64,000 nt of DNA from Terriglobia bacterium. GTDB taxonomy: Bacteria > Acidobacteriota > Terriglobia > Acidiferrales > UBA7541. Below, piece by piece: positions 51,964-60,719 of the stretch (positions are counted from its first letter, which is position 1; each line of letters opens with the position of its first letter). The stretch is from assembly GCA_020073605.1 (NCBI GenBank), contig JAIQEW010000018.1, positions 1 to 64,000 of the forward strand. The letters are read 5' to 3'. Below the pieces are notes generated by a model, which worked only from the letters and a program-made list of their open reading frames with translations, was not told the DNA's origin and made no database searches. The translations under genes and the position numbers were made by a program.

Positions 51964-52150
51964 CGAGCGAACACTTTAGCCGACCTTTCGAAATTTTGAA
52001 ACGAGGAGGCGCAAGATTCGCGAAGGGGTCGTTTATTAATTGCGCCGCGCGACTTGCTATGGTAGAAAAATTTGTTCCGCTGTGCGCGGCTTGCGCGGCC
52101 TGTTCGAAGCCCGGTGACGCCGGGAGGACGGTCAATTCGACGGTCGGCGC

Positions 52151-52164
52151 GTCGGCACGCCGAC
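52151..52164. repeat. GTCGGC palindrome upstream of recO
   Basis: GTCGGC-AC-GCCGAC, 14 nt, 7 nt before the ATG of recO; second of three such elements. Confidence 0.6.
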
Positions 52165-52171
52165 ACTTCAG

Positions 52172-52930
52172 ATGCCACTTCATGAATCCGAAGCCATCGT
52201 CCTGCAACGCTACACGCTCGGCGAGGCTGATCGGCTGGTCAGTTTTCTGTCGCGCACGATGGGGCGCATGCGCGGCGTGGCTGCGGGAGCGCGGAAACCC
52301 AAGAGCCGATTCGGCTCGACGCTCGAAAAGCTCTCGCACATCCGCATCTGGTTTTTCGAGCGCGAGACGCGCGATCTGGTCCGCATCAGCCAGTGCGAGT
52401 TGATCGAATCGTTTCTCGACGCGTTTCGCGACTACGCGTCGAGCGTGGCGTTCGCGCTTCTTGCCGAGATCACGGATGCCGTGTTGCCCGAGCGCGAGGC
52501 CTCCGATGCAAACTTCCGGCTGCTCCTGCTCTCGGCGCAGACCATCAAGCGCACGGGCAAACCCGAGTTGCCTCTGGCCTACTTCGCTCTGTGGACCGTG
52601 AAGCTGGGCGGGTGGCTTCCGCCGTTCGATCGTTGCGGGCGCTGTGGTCAAGCATTACTTGAAGGCGCGCCCGCATATTTCGCGCCGGGCGCTTCGGCGA
52701 TTGCCTGCGGGAAGTGTAGGAAACCCGGGATGCGCGTCATCTCACCGGCCGCTCTTGTACTCGCGCGCAAGATGCTCACCGAGCGGCTCGATCGGCTGAG
52801 TGCGGATGCGGCTCCGGACTCGTCAGGGTCGCGCGCCGCAGGGGAATTGACGGACGTCATGCTCGACGTGATCGAACATCAAATCGACCGCAAGCTCAAA
52901 TCGCGGGAACTTCTGGAGTCACCAGCGTGA
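52172..52930 (+). CDS. recO: DNA repair protein RecO
   Basis: Mediator loading RecA at gaps with RecF/RecR. The 252-residue protein has an OB-fold N-terminus ('[50 protein letters not shown]') and a Zn finger 'CGRCGQ...CGKCRK' in the C-terminal helical domain. The Cys spacing supports a true RecO. It overlaps glyQ by 4 nt (GTGA), an unusual but known recO-glyQ neighbourhood. The 14-nt palindrome sits in its ribosome-site region. Confidence 0.93.
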   Translation: MPLHESEAIVLQRYTLGEADRLVSFLSRTMGRMRGVAAGARKPKSRFGSTLEKLSHIRIWFFERETRDLVRISQCELIESFLDAFRDYASSVAFALLAEITDAVLPEREASDANFRLLLLSAQTIKRTGKPELPLAYFALWTVKLGGWLPPFDRCGRCGQALLEGAPAYFAPGASAIACGKCRKPGMRVISPAALVLARKMLTERLDRLSADAAPDSSGSRAAGELTDVMLDVIEHQIDRKLKSRELLESPA

Positions 52931-53889
52931 AGAGTAAGGCTCACAATTCGAAAGCGAAAGGCGCGGCCTCAAAGCCGAAGGGGCTCACGTTTCAGGACCT
53001 TCTACTAAAGCTTGAGCATTACTGGACGAGCCGTGATTGCATTCTGCAGCAGCCGTACGACATCGAAGTCGGCGCCGGGACGATGCACCCGGAAACTTTT
53101 CTTCGCGTGCTCGGGCCGGAGCCCTATCGGGTGGTGTACGCGCAACCGAGCAGGCGTCCCGCCGATGGGCGCTACGGCGAAAATCCGAACCGGCTGTACA
53201 AGCACACGCAGCTTCAAGTGATACTCAAGCCTTCGCCTCTCGATATTCAGGATCTCTATCTCGCAAGCCTTGCCGCCGTTGGCATCAATTTGAAGGAACA
53301 TGACATTCGCTTTGAAGAAGACAACTGGGAATCACCGACGCTTGGCGCATGGGGAATCGGCTGGCAGGTGCTGCTCGACGGGCTGGAGATCACGCAGTTC
53401 ACGTATTTTCAGCAGTGCGGGGGAGTCGATCTCGACCCTATTTCCGTGGAGCTGACGTACGGGCTTGACCGCATCGCCGCCTATCTACAGGATGTGGACA
53501 ACGTGTTCGATGTGCGCTGGTCGGACACGATGACGTACGGCCAGGTGCGGCTCGCCGAGGAGCAGCAATTTTCAGCCTACAGCTTCGATCACGCCGATGC
53601 GGTTTCGACGCGCAAGCAATTTGATCTGAACGAGGCCGAGGCAGCGCGCCTTCTAGCCGAGTACGGACATCTCAAGGGCGCAGCCGTAAAGAGGTTCCCG
53701 GTCCTGCAAGCCTACGATCTTTGCCTCAAGTGTTCGCACCTCTTCAACGTACTCGACGCCCGTGGCGCCATTTCGGTGACGGAGCGCGCCGGGATGATCG
53801 CCCGCGTGCGAAAGCTCGCGACGCAGGTAGCGCGGGCGTGGCTCGATCAGCGCACTGCGTTACAAGTTGCGAGCGGGGTGAGCGCATGA
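52927..53889 (+). CDS. glyQ: Glycyl-tRNA synthetase alpha subunit
   Basis: Class II synthetase catalytic subunit of the bacterial alpha2beta2 type. The 320-residue protein has '[48 protein letters not shown]', '[30 protein letters not shown]', and '[22 protein letters not shown]'. These are unmistakable GlyQ motifs. GTG 52927 overlaps the recO stop, and its own TGA overlaps the glyS ATG. It continues with a basic N-terminal tail not seen in all GlyQ. Confidence 0.97.
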   Translation: MKSKAHNSKAKGAASKPKGLTFQDLLLKLEHYWTSRDCILQQPYDIEVGAGTMHPETFLRVLGPEPYRVVYAQPSRRPADGRYGENPNRLYKHTQLQVILKPSPLDIQDLYLASLAAVGINLKEHDIRFEEDNWESPTLGAWGIGWQVLLDGLEITQFTYFQQCGGVDLDPISVELTYGLDRIAAYLQDVDNVFDVRWSDTMTYGQVRLAEEQQFSAYSFDHADAVSTRKQFDLNEAEAARLLAEYGHLKGAAVKRFPVLQAYDLCLKCSHLFNVLDARGAISVTERAGMIARVRKLATQVARAWLDQRTALQVASGVSA

Positions 53890-56030
53890 AGGACCGCGGC
53901 GAACTGCTGTTTGAAATCGGTTGCGAGGAAATCCCCGCCGGGATGATTCTGAAAGCTTCGCAGGAACTTAAAGCAATACTTGCGAAGCATCTGTCGGCGA
54001 ACGGATTGGTCGACGAGCCGACAGCTCAAGAATCAATTGAAGCTTTCGGTGCGCCGCGAAGGATTGTGGCGATCGCGAAGAATGTCCGGTTGAAGCAGGA
54101 AGACGTGACGCGTGAAATCGCCGGTCCGCCGAAGGCGATTGCGTTCGATGCGGCGGGCCAGCCGACTCGCGCTGCGGTGAGTTTTGCCGAGAAGCAGGGA
54201 GTGCCCGTAGGGAAGCTCACGATCGTGAACACGCCGAAGGGCGAGTACGTTGCCGTGAAGCAGTTGGTTCGTGGGAAGACGGCGGCTGAAATTTTGAAAG
54301 CCGTCCTGCCGGAAGCGATTCGCGAAATCACTTGGCCGCGCTCAATGACCTGGGCGGGCGCGCAGGGCCCGCGGTTCATCCGCCCCGTGCGGTGGATCGT
54401 GGCGCTGCTCGACGGCAAGCCGGTTTCATGCTCGCTCGCGGAAGTGAAGGCAGGGAATCGCACCGATGGCCACCGCTTCCTGGGGAAACGAATCATCCCG
54501 GTCAGTGGAGCGCGCGACTACGAAGCAAAGCTGAAGAAGAACTTCGTGTTGTGCCGGCCAGAAGCGCGGCGAAAGAAGATCGAATCCGAGCTCCGTTCGC
54601 TGACCTCGCGCAAAGGTCTCCGTGCGCACGAGGACGCTGCCCTCCTCGAGATGGTGACATACCTCAACGAATATCCCACCGTGATCCTCGGCAGCTTTGA
54701 CCCGTCGTTTCTCGCGCTGCCTGAGGAGATCCTCATCACGGTGATGCGCGGCCATCAGAAGTACTTTGCCGTGGAGAGTCGGTCCGGAGAGCTCGCCCCG
54801 CATTTCTTGGCGGTGATCAATTTGCCGCGCGATGCCAAGGGTCTCGTCCGCGCAGGGCACGAGCGAGTTCTGCGCGCGCGGTTTGCCGACGCGCAATTCT
54901 TTTGGGAAACAGACCAGAAGACTCGCTTGGGCGATTATCTGCCGAAACTATCGGCGGTCACCTACGAGCGCCGCCTGGGAAGCTACGGCGACAAAGTCGA
55001 GCGGATGCGCTCGCTGGCACGCTGGCTTTCCGAGCAGTGGTTTTCGGGCGGCATCGCCCAGGCCGACGTAGCGGGTTCGGACCGCGCCGCGGAGCTAGCC
55101 AAATGCGATCTCGTCACGGAAATGGTTCGCGAGTTCACCGAACTGCAGGGAATCGTGGGCGGACTCTACGCGCGAGCGCAGGGCGAGCCGGAAGAGATCG
55201 CGCAAGCGGTGTACGACCACTATCAGCCGCTGGGCCTCGACGATCCGTTGCCGCGAAATCTCACAGGCTGCGCGGTGGCGCTCGCGGACAAGCTTGATTC
55301 GCTCGTCGCGTGTTTCGCCGTCGGAGCGATCCCCACAGGTTCAAGTGATCCTTTCGCTTTGCGGAGAGCGGCCCTCGGCGTGGTGAAGATCATCCTGGAG
55401 AAGAATCTGCCGCTTTCGATTTCAGCCGCCGTTTCTGCGGCGGCGCGAGGGCTGCGCGAGCACGCCCCGCGGATCGAGGAGTCGGCAGAAGTCGAGAACC
55501 ACGTGATCGAATTTCTGCTCGAGCGGGCGCGCTACATCCTGCGCGAGCGCCGCGGGTTTGCCTACGACGAGATCAATGCTGCGTTCGCGGCGGGAGCCGA
55601 TGACCTGGGAGATGCCGTCGAGCGCGTTGCGGCCGTGAAGGCGATCCGCCACACGAAGAACTTTGCGCCGCTCGCCGCGAGCTTTAAGCGCATCCGGAAT
55701 ATTTTGGAGAAGTCCGCCGGAAAAGGGGACAAAGGACAGGTCTCCGTGCGACAGGATTTGTTGCGCGAGGCGGCGGAGCTTCAGCTCCACACGGCCGCGC
55801 AGCGAATCGGCGAGGAAGCGACGCGCTTAAAGAAAGAGAAGAAGTACCGGAAGGCGCTGGAGAAAATTTCGGAACTGCGCCCGGCCGTGGATTTCTTCTT
55901 CGACAAAGTTCTAGTAATGGCTGAAGACGAAGATGTGCGTCGAAACAGGATCGCACTGCTTGCGGGATTGTTAAAGGAGTTCTCGACGATCGCCGATTTC
56001 TCAGAGTTGGGTGCGGAAGAGTCGAAATAG
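53886..56030 (+). CDS. glyS: Glycyl-tRNA synthetase beta subunit
   Basis: tRNA-binding subunit paired with GlyQ. The 714-residue protein starts '[29 protein letters not shown]', has '[30 protein letters not shown]', 'VIKRGHQKYF'-type segment seen here as '[12 protein letters not shown]', an HD-domain-like central part ('[40 protein letters not shown]'), and a C-terminal anticodon-binding helical domain. Start ATG 53886 overlaps the glyQ stop (ATGA). Confidence 0.96.
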   Translation: MKDRGELLFEIGCEEIPAGMILKASQELKAILAKHLSANGLVDEPTAQESIEAFGAPRRIVAIAKNVRLKQEDVTREIAGPPKAIAFDAAGQPTRAAVSFAEKQGVPVGKLTIVNTPKGEYVAVKQLVRGKTAAEILKAVLPEAIREITWPRSMTWAGAQGPRFIRPVRWIVALLDGKPVSCSLAEVKAGNRTDGHRFLGKRIIPVSGARDYEAKLKKNFVLCRPEARRKKIESELRSLTSRKGLRAHEDAALLEMVTYLNEYPTVILGSFDPSFLALPEEILITVMRGHQKYFAVESRSGELAPHFLAVINLPRDAKGLVRAGHERVLRARFADAQFFWETDQKTRLGDYLPKLSAVTYERRLGSYGDKVERMRSLARWLSEQWFSGGIAQADVAGSDRAAELAKCDLVTEMVREFTELQGIVGGLYARAQGEPEEIAQAVYDHYQPLGLDDPLPRNLTGCAVALADKLDSLVACFAVGAIPTGSSDPFALRRAALGVVKIILEKNLPLSISAAVSAAARGLREHAPRIEESAEVENHVIEFLLERARYILRERRGFAYDEINAAFAAGADDLGDAVERVAAVKAIRHTKNFAPLAASFKRIRNILEKSAGKGDKGQVSVRQDLLREAAELQLHTAAQRIGEEATRLKKEKKYRKALEKISELRPAVDFFFDKVLVMAEDEDVRRNRIALLAGLLKEFSTIADFSELGAEESK

Positions 56031-56054
56031 AAACAGTCAACCATCGGTTGAGAT

Positions 56055-56068
56055 GTTGGCGCGCCGAC
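56055..56068. repeat. Third GTCGGC-type palindrome
   Basis: GTTGGC-GC-GCCGAC, 14 nt with one G-U in the stem, between glyS and ppdK. Confidence 0.5.
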
Positions 56069-56111
56069 AAAGGTCAACCTCCACCGCCAAAGCGAAAATC
56101 TGAGGAGCGAA

Positions 56112-58790
56112 ATGAAATACGTCTACTTCTTTGGAGCGGGCAAAGCGGACGGCACGGGCGACATGAAGGACGTCCTCGGCGGCAAGGGCGCGGGCCTCGC
56201 CGAGATGACGCGCATCGGCCTGCCGGTTCCGGCGGGGTTTACGATCACCACCGAGACGTGCGATTACTACCTGAAGCACGGGCGGAAGTATCCGAAACAG
56301 CTCCGAGTCGAGGTCGCCAAACATTTGGCCCGCCTGGAGCGGCTCACGAAGAAGAAGCTCGGCGACGCGAAGGATCCTCTGCTCGTGAGCGTGCGCTCCG
56401 GCTCGGCGCGCTCGATGCCGGGGATGATGGAGACGATCCTCAATCTGGGCCTGAACGAGCAATCGGTTGAGGGCCTGGCAAAAGCCACTGGCAACGATCG
56501 GTTTGCATGGGACGCGTACCGCCGGCTTCTGCAAATGTACTCGAGCGTGGTGATCGGCCTGCCGAAGGAGGAGCTCGAGGTCAAGCTGCGCAACCTAAAA
56601 AACAGGCTGGGCGTAAAGGACGACACGCAGGTATCGGCGAAGGACTGGCGCGCGCTCGTCGGCGAATACAAAGCCTATTTCAAGCAGAAGACGGGCAACG
56701 ATTTTCCGGAAGATCCGGTCGAGCAGCTCTGGGGCGCGATCGGCGCGGTGTTTGAGTCGTGGATGGGTGAGAAGGCGGTGACGTACCGGCGCGTGGAGAA
56801 GATTAACGGCCTGCTGGGCACGGCCGTGAACGTGGTGCAAATGGTGTTCGGGAATACGGGAGAGAATTCCGGCACGGGCGTCTGCTTCACGCGCGACCCC
56901 TCTACGGGCGAGAAGAGTTTCTTCGGCGATTTCCTATTGAACGCGCAGGGCGAGGATGTGGTCGCCGGGATCCGCACGCCCATGCACTTGCAGGAACTCT
57001 CGAAGAGCATGCCGAAGGTCTATCAGCAGCTTGAGCGCGTGCGCGAAAAACTTGAGCGGCACTATCGCGACATGCAGGACATGGAGTTCACTGTCGAAAA
57101 CGGAAAGCTCTACATGCTGCAGACGCGCACGGGAAAACGCTCTCCCGCTGCCGCGTTCCAGATGGCCGTGGACATGGCGAATGAGAAGCTGATTAAAGTT
57201 GAAGAAGCACTTGAACGTGTGAAGTCGGAAGATATCGAGCGGCTCTTCTACCCCGTGCTCGATCCGAAGCTCGCCCGCACCGAACTCGCCAGCCGCAAGC
57301 TCGCCGAGGGAATCAATGCCGTGCCCGGAGCGGCGGTCGGCAAGGCAGTGTTCACGGCCGAGGAAGCGGAGCACTGGGCCGCGCGCGGCGAGAAAGTGAT
57401 TCTCGTGCGGCGGGAGACGAGCCCGGAAGACGTCGGCGGAATGTACGTCGCGCAGGGAATTCTAACCGCGACGGGCGGAAAGACGAGCCACGCGGCCGTG
57501 GTGGCGCGCGGCTGGGGGAAGTGTTGCATCGTAGGGGCCGAAACGATCGACATCGACGCGCGCACAAAGAAGTTCAGCGTAAACGGGCGCGTCGTGAGCG
57601 AGGGCGAGTGGATCACACTCGATGGCGGGGATGGGGCCGTGTACAGCGGACAAATCGATCTGGTGCGGCCTGACCCTCCAAAAGCTTACGAAACGCTGCT
57701 GAAGTGGGCCGATAAGACGCGCAAGCTCGGTGTGCGGACGAACGCCGACACCCCGCGCGACGCCCGAGTGGCTCGCGAGATGGGCGCCGAAGGAATCGGG
57801 CTTTGCCGTACGGAGCACATGTTCTTTAAGGATTTCGAGCAGCCCGAAAAGAGCGCCGATCGGCAGGAAGCGATCCAGGAAATGATTCTGGCGGACACTT
57901 CCGAGGCGCGGCGGAAGGCGCTCGAGAAGCTGCTGCCGTTCCAGCGACGCGATTTCATCGGAATCTTCGAGGCCATGAACGGATTGCCGGTGACAATCCG
58001 CATGATCGATCCGCCGCTGCACGAATTCGTCCCGCACGACCGCGCAAAGCAAGAGGAGCTGGCGAAGAAGATCGGCATTTCGCTGGAGGCGGTGGTCCGG
58101 AGGGTGGAGCAGCTGCACGAGGCGAATCCGATGCTCGGCCACCGCGGGTGCAGGCTTTCGATCACCTATCCGGAGATTCTCGAGATGCAGGTGCGGGCGA
58201 TCATCGAGGCGGCGATCGATTGTCAGAAGCGGGGAATTAAAGTGTTACCTGAGATCATGCACCCGCTGACACTTGACAAGAAGGAGCTGAAGATTCTCGA
58301 GACGGCCACGCGGCGCGTTGCGGACGAAATCATTTCACGGTCTAAAGTGAAGCTTGAATATCTCGTTGGCACTATGATCGAGTTGCCCAGGGCGGCGCTG
58401 CTGGCCGGCGAGATCGCCGAGGTCGCGGAATTCTTTTCGTTTGGCACAAACGATTTGACGCAGACGACGATGGGACTTTCGCGCGACGATGCGGGGAGAT
58501 TCCTGCCGGTGTACGTCGATCAGACCAAGGCGGCGATCTTCAAAGAGGATCCGTTCCAGACGCTGGATGTCGCAGGCGTTGGGAAGCTGATCCTGTGGGC
58601 GATCGAACAGGGACGCAAGACACGGCCGAAGCTGAAGATCGGAATATGCGGCGAGCACGGCGGGGATGCCGACAGCGTGAAGTTCTGCCACCGCGCCGGA
58701 ATGAACTACGTGAGCGCCTCACCCTTCCGCGTGCCGATTGCGCGGCTGGCCGCGGCCCAAGCCGTTATTGAAAGCAAAAAGAAGAAGTAG
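56112..58790 (+). CDS. ppdK: Pyruvate, phosphate dikinase
   Basis: Converts pyruvate, ATP and phosphate to phosphoenolpyruvate, AMP and PPi, reversibly. The 892-residue protein has the N-terminal ATP-grasp domain ('GGKGAGLAEMTRIGLPVPAGFTITTETCDYYL', 'LVSVRSGSARSMPGMMETILNLGLN'), the phosphohistidine domain ('LTATGGKTSHAAVVARGWGKCCIVG') and the PEP-binding barrel ending 'GICGEHGGDADSVKFCHRAGMNYVSASPFRVP' with the catalytic Cys. It follows glyS on the same strand with 81 bp between; co-transcription is uncertain. Confidence 0.97.
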   Translation: MKYVYFFGAGKADGTGDMKDVLGGKGAGLAEMTRIGLPVPAGFTITTETCDYYLKHGRKYPKQLRVEVAKHLARLERLTKKKLGDAKDPLLVSVRSGSARSMPGMMETILNLGLNEQSVEGLAKATGNDRFAWDAYRRLLQMYSSVVIGLPKEELEVKLRNLKNRLGVKDDTQVSAKDWRALVGEYKAYFKQKTGNDFPEDPVEQLWGAIGAVFESWMGEKAVTYRRVEKINGLLGTAVNVVQMVFGNTGENSGTGVCFTRDPSTGEKSFFGDFLLNAQGEDVVAGIRTPMHLQELSKSMPKVYQQLERVREKLERHYRDMQDMEFTVENGKLYMLQTRTGKRSPAAAFQMAVDMANEKLIKVEEALERVKSEDIERLFYPVLDPKLARTELASRKLAEGINAVPGAAVGKAVFTAEEAEHWAARGEKVILVRRETSPEDVGGMYVAQGILTATGGKTSHAAVVARGWGKCCIVGAETIDIDARTKKFSVNGRVVSEGEWITLDGGDGAVYSGQIDLVRPDPPKAYETLLKWADKTRKLGVRTNADTPRDARVAREMGAEGIGLCRTEHMFFKDFEQPEKSADRQEAIQEMILADTSEARRKALEKLLPFQRRDFIGIFEAMNGLPVTIRMIDPPLHEFVPHDRAKQEELAKKIGISLEAVVRRVEQLHEANPMLGHRGCRLSITYPEILEMQVRAIIEAAIDCQKRGIKVLPEIMHPLTLDKKELKILETATRRVADEIISRSKVKLEYLVGTMIELPRAALLAGEIAEVAEFFSFGTNDLTQTTMGLSRDDAGRFLPVYVDQTKAAIFKEDPFQTLDVAGVGKLILWAIEQGRKTRPKLKIGICGEHGGDADSVKFCHRAGMNYVSASPFRVPIARLAAAQAVIESKKKK

Positions 58791-58861
58791 CCGCCGGGAC
58801 CTCGACAAGCCGGCGCGGTGCTCCGCCGCGCTTCGGCAAACACACGGTGATTCCGGCGAGG

Positions 58862-59437
58862 CTACGTGTGCGACACCTCGCTGAAGACGACGGGCACAGG
58901 CGCCTTGTCCGCATCCGCGACGTGAAACATCGACCGTGCCTGCAAACCCATGGGGCCGGCGAGCAGAGCGTCGGGCATTTCCTGAATGCGCGTGTTGAAG
59001 GTATTGACCGAATCGTTGTAAAACTCCCGGCGATCCGCGATTTCGCTTTCCAGCTCCGTAATGCGCCCCTGAAGGTGCACGAAATTCGCGTTGGCTTTCA
59101 GGTCCGGGTAGTTTTCCGCTGTGGCGATAAGGCGGCCCAGGGCGGACGTTACATTCGCGCTGGCCTCGGCTTTTTGGTCCACGGTGACGGCCTGGGCGAA
59201 CTGAGTTCTCGCCTGCGTGACGCGCTGAAGCGTGTCGCCCTCATACTTCATGTAGCCCTTGCACACCTCGATGAGGCCGGGCAGCTCGTCGTGCCGCTGC
59301 TTGAGCAGGACGTCGATGTTGGCCCAAGCTTTGTCGACATTGTTCTTTACTGTGACCAATCCGTTGTAGATCGTGACCAGATAGCCCAGCAGGCCCCCAA
59401 CGACAAACAGAAACAGAAGCAACGGTAGATAGCTCAT
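58862..59437 (-). CDS. lemA: LemA family protein
   Basis: A 191-residue protein with an N-terminal membrane helix (LPLLLFLFVVGGLLGYLVTIYNGLV) and the LemA helical domain 'NNVDKAWANIDVLLKQRHDELPGLIEVCKGYMKYEGDTLQRVTQAR' ... 'TAENYPDLKANANFVHLQGRITELESEIADRREFYNDSVNTFNTRI'. Role in bacteria is unclear. AAGGAGAGATC precedes ATG 59437. It follows the GIDE-domain gene by 21 bp on the same strand, a frequent pairing. Confidence 0.92.
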   Translation of the reverse strand: MSYLPLLLFLFVVGGLLGYLVTIYNGLVTVKNNVDKAWANIDVLLKQRHDELPGLIEVCKGYMKYEGDTLQRVTQARTQFAQAVTVDQKAEASANVTSALGRLIATAENYPDLKANANFVHLQGRITELESEIADRREFYNDSVNTFNTRIQEMPDALLAGPMGLQARSMFHVADADKAPVPVVFSEVSHT

Positions 59438-59458
59438 GATCTCTCCTTGGTTTTGGCG

Positions 59459-60580
59459 CTACATCCATCCCATAGCGAGTGACAAGAAATAGAGACAGCC
59501 GAGCGTGAGCGCGGGTCCTCCCCATATGTAGAGCGCCGACTTCCACGCGAGCGACTGCACGACCTCCCGCTGGCTGCGCGAGGAGATCGTGAAGGGATCG
59601 TCCTTCGCGCCCTTGCCGATCGCCACATCCGGATTCATGTCGAATCCGCCGGGGCCGAGTTCTTGTGGTGGCGGCGCATCGAGCGGATCCGCGGTTGCGA
59701 TCGAGGACTCGCGCTTGTGCGCCAGCAGAACGGCGGCCGCCGACACCTTCTCTTCATCTAGCGAGACCGTGGACCAAACGGCCGGCGGGCTTCCCGCGGC
59801 TCGCGCTTGAGTTGCGGGAAGCGAATTCGTTGGCCGCGCCGATGCAACGGCTAGCGGGATTTGCGTGGTTGATGATTCGATCGTGATTCCCGGAATCCAG
59901 CTCAATGCTTGCAGCAGTCCGTTCGAAGGCAAGGATGAACTTGCGGAGACGTGCGGTTCGGGTGCCCACGACCGGCGCTGTTCATTTGAGCTTTGGCCGA
60001 GCGTGCCGAGCACAAACAGGGGATAGTCCGGCTTGATGCAATATTCCTCCAGCCGAATGCCCTCCGCACCGGCGAGACCGTAACGCAGCAGGAACTTCGC
60101 GACGTTTGGGGGCATCGCGCCACGCGTGCTGAAAAACGATGTGCCGATCTCATCCTTGAAGTTGCGGTGCACGTCGAGATCGGCTCCCGGCGGATCGATC
60201 AGCATTCGGCCCGTGGGGTCTTCGACGAAGAAGGGCACGTAGAGCGACTCGTCCGCGACACGTTTCCATTCCTGGTTTTTGCCGCTTTGCTTCAGTTGCC
60301 AGGCAATCGCGCGGTAGTAATAGCAGGGATCCCCTGTGATGCCCGCCGGGATGGTCTGCGGCCCGTGGGCCATTCCGCTGATCTCGACGAGGCCCATCGA
60401 GGCGCTGCGAATCTTGGAAAAGGGCGTGTTCAGGATGATGCGCTTGTATCGCAGCATGCTGAAACCGCGGAAGAAAAGGAAAACACCCAGCCCCGCGCCA
60501 ATGGCGGCCCAGAATTCGAGCCTGCCGAAGCCGGCCGACAAGTCGAACGCGAACATGAGTGTGCCGAGAACGACGAGCAT
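59459..60580 (-). CDS. GIDE-domain (MUL1/E3-like) membrane protein
   Basis: A 373-residue protein with two N-terminal membrane helices (MLVVLGTLMFAFDL and FWAAIGAGLGVFLFFRGFSM) and a GIDE-like domain ('ILNTPFSKIRSASMGLVEISGMAHGPQTIPAGITGDPCYYYRAIAWQLK', 'FFVEDPTGRMLIDPPGADLDV', 'YCIKPDYPLFVLGTLGQ'). The C-terminal third is low-complexity. GIDE domains occur in bacterial proteins encoded beside LemA; a ligase function is not implied in bacteria. A final hydrophobic segment ends the protein. Confidence 0.82.
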   Translation of the reverse strand: MLVVLGTLMFAFDLSAGFGRLEFWAAIGAGLGVFLFFRGFSMLRYKRIILNTPFSKIRSASMGLVEISGMAHGPQTIPAGITGDPCYYYRAIAWQLKQSGKNQEWKRVADESLYVPFFVEDPTGRMLIDPPGADLDVHRNFKDEIGTSFFSTRGAMPPNVAKFLLRYGLAGAEGIRLEEYCIKPDYPLFVLGTLGQSSNEQRRSWAPEPHVSASSSLPSNGLLQALSWIPGITIESSTTQIPLAVASARPTNSLPATQARAAGSPPAVWSTVSLDEEKVSAAAVLLAHKRESSIATADPLDAPPPQELGPGGFDMNPDVAIGKGAKDDPFTISSRSQREVVQSLAWKSALYIWGGPALTLGCLYFLSLAMGWM

Positions 60581-60719
60581 CCTTGACCCCTTGCCGCCGG
60601 CGATTCGCCTTGCAAGTAGTTTAGGGCAAGGATTAAAAGCTCGGGCGCGGAGCTGGCGGAGGCGTGGTCAATCTTTAACTAGGGAACTAGGGCTCTTACT
60701 GGGGCTCCCGCCAGGGTCT

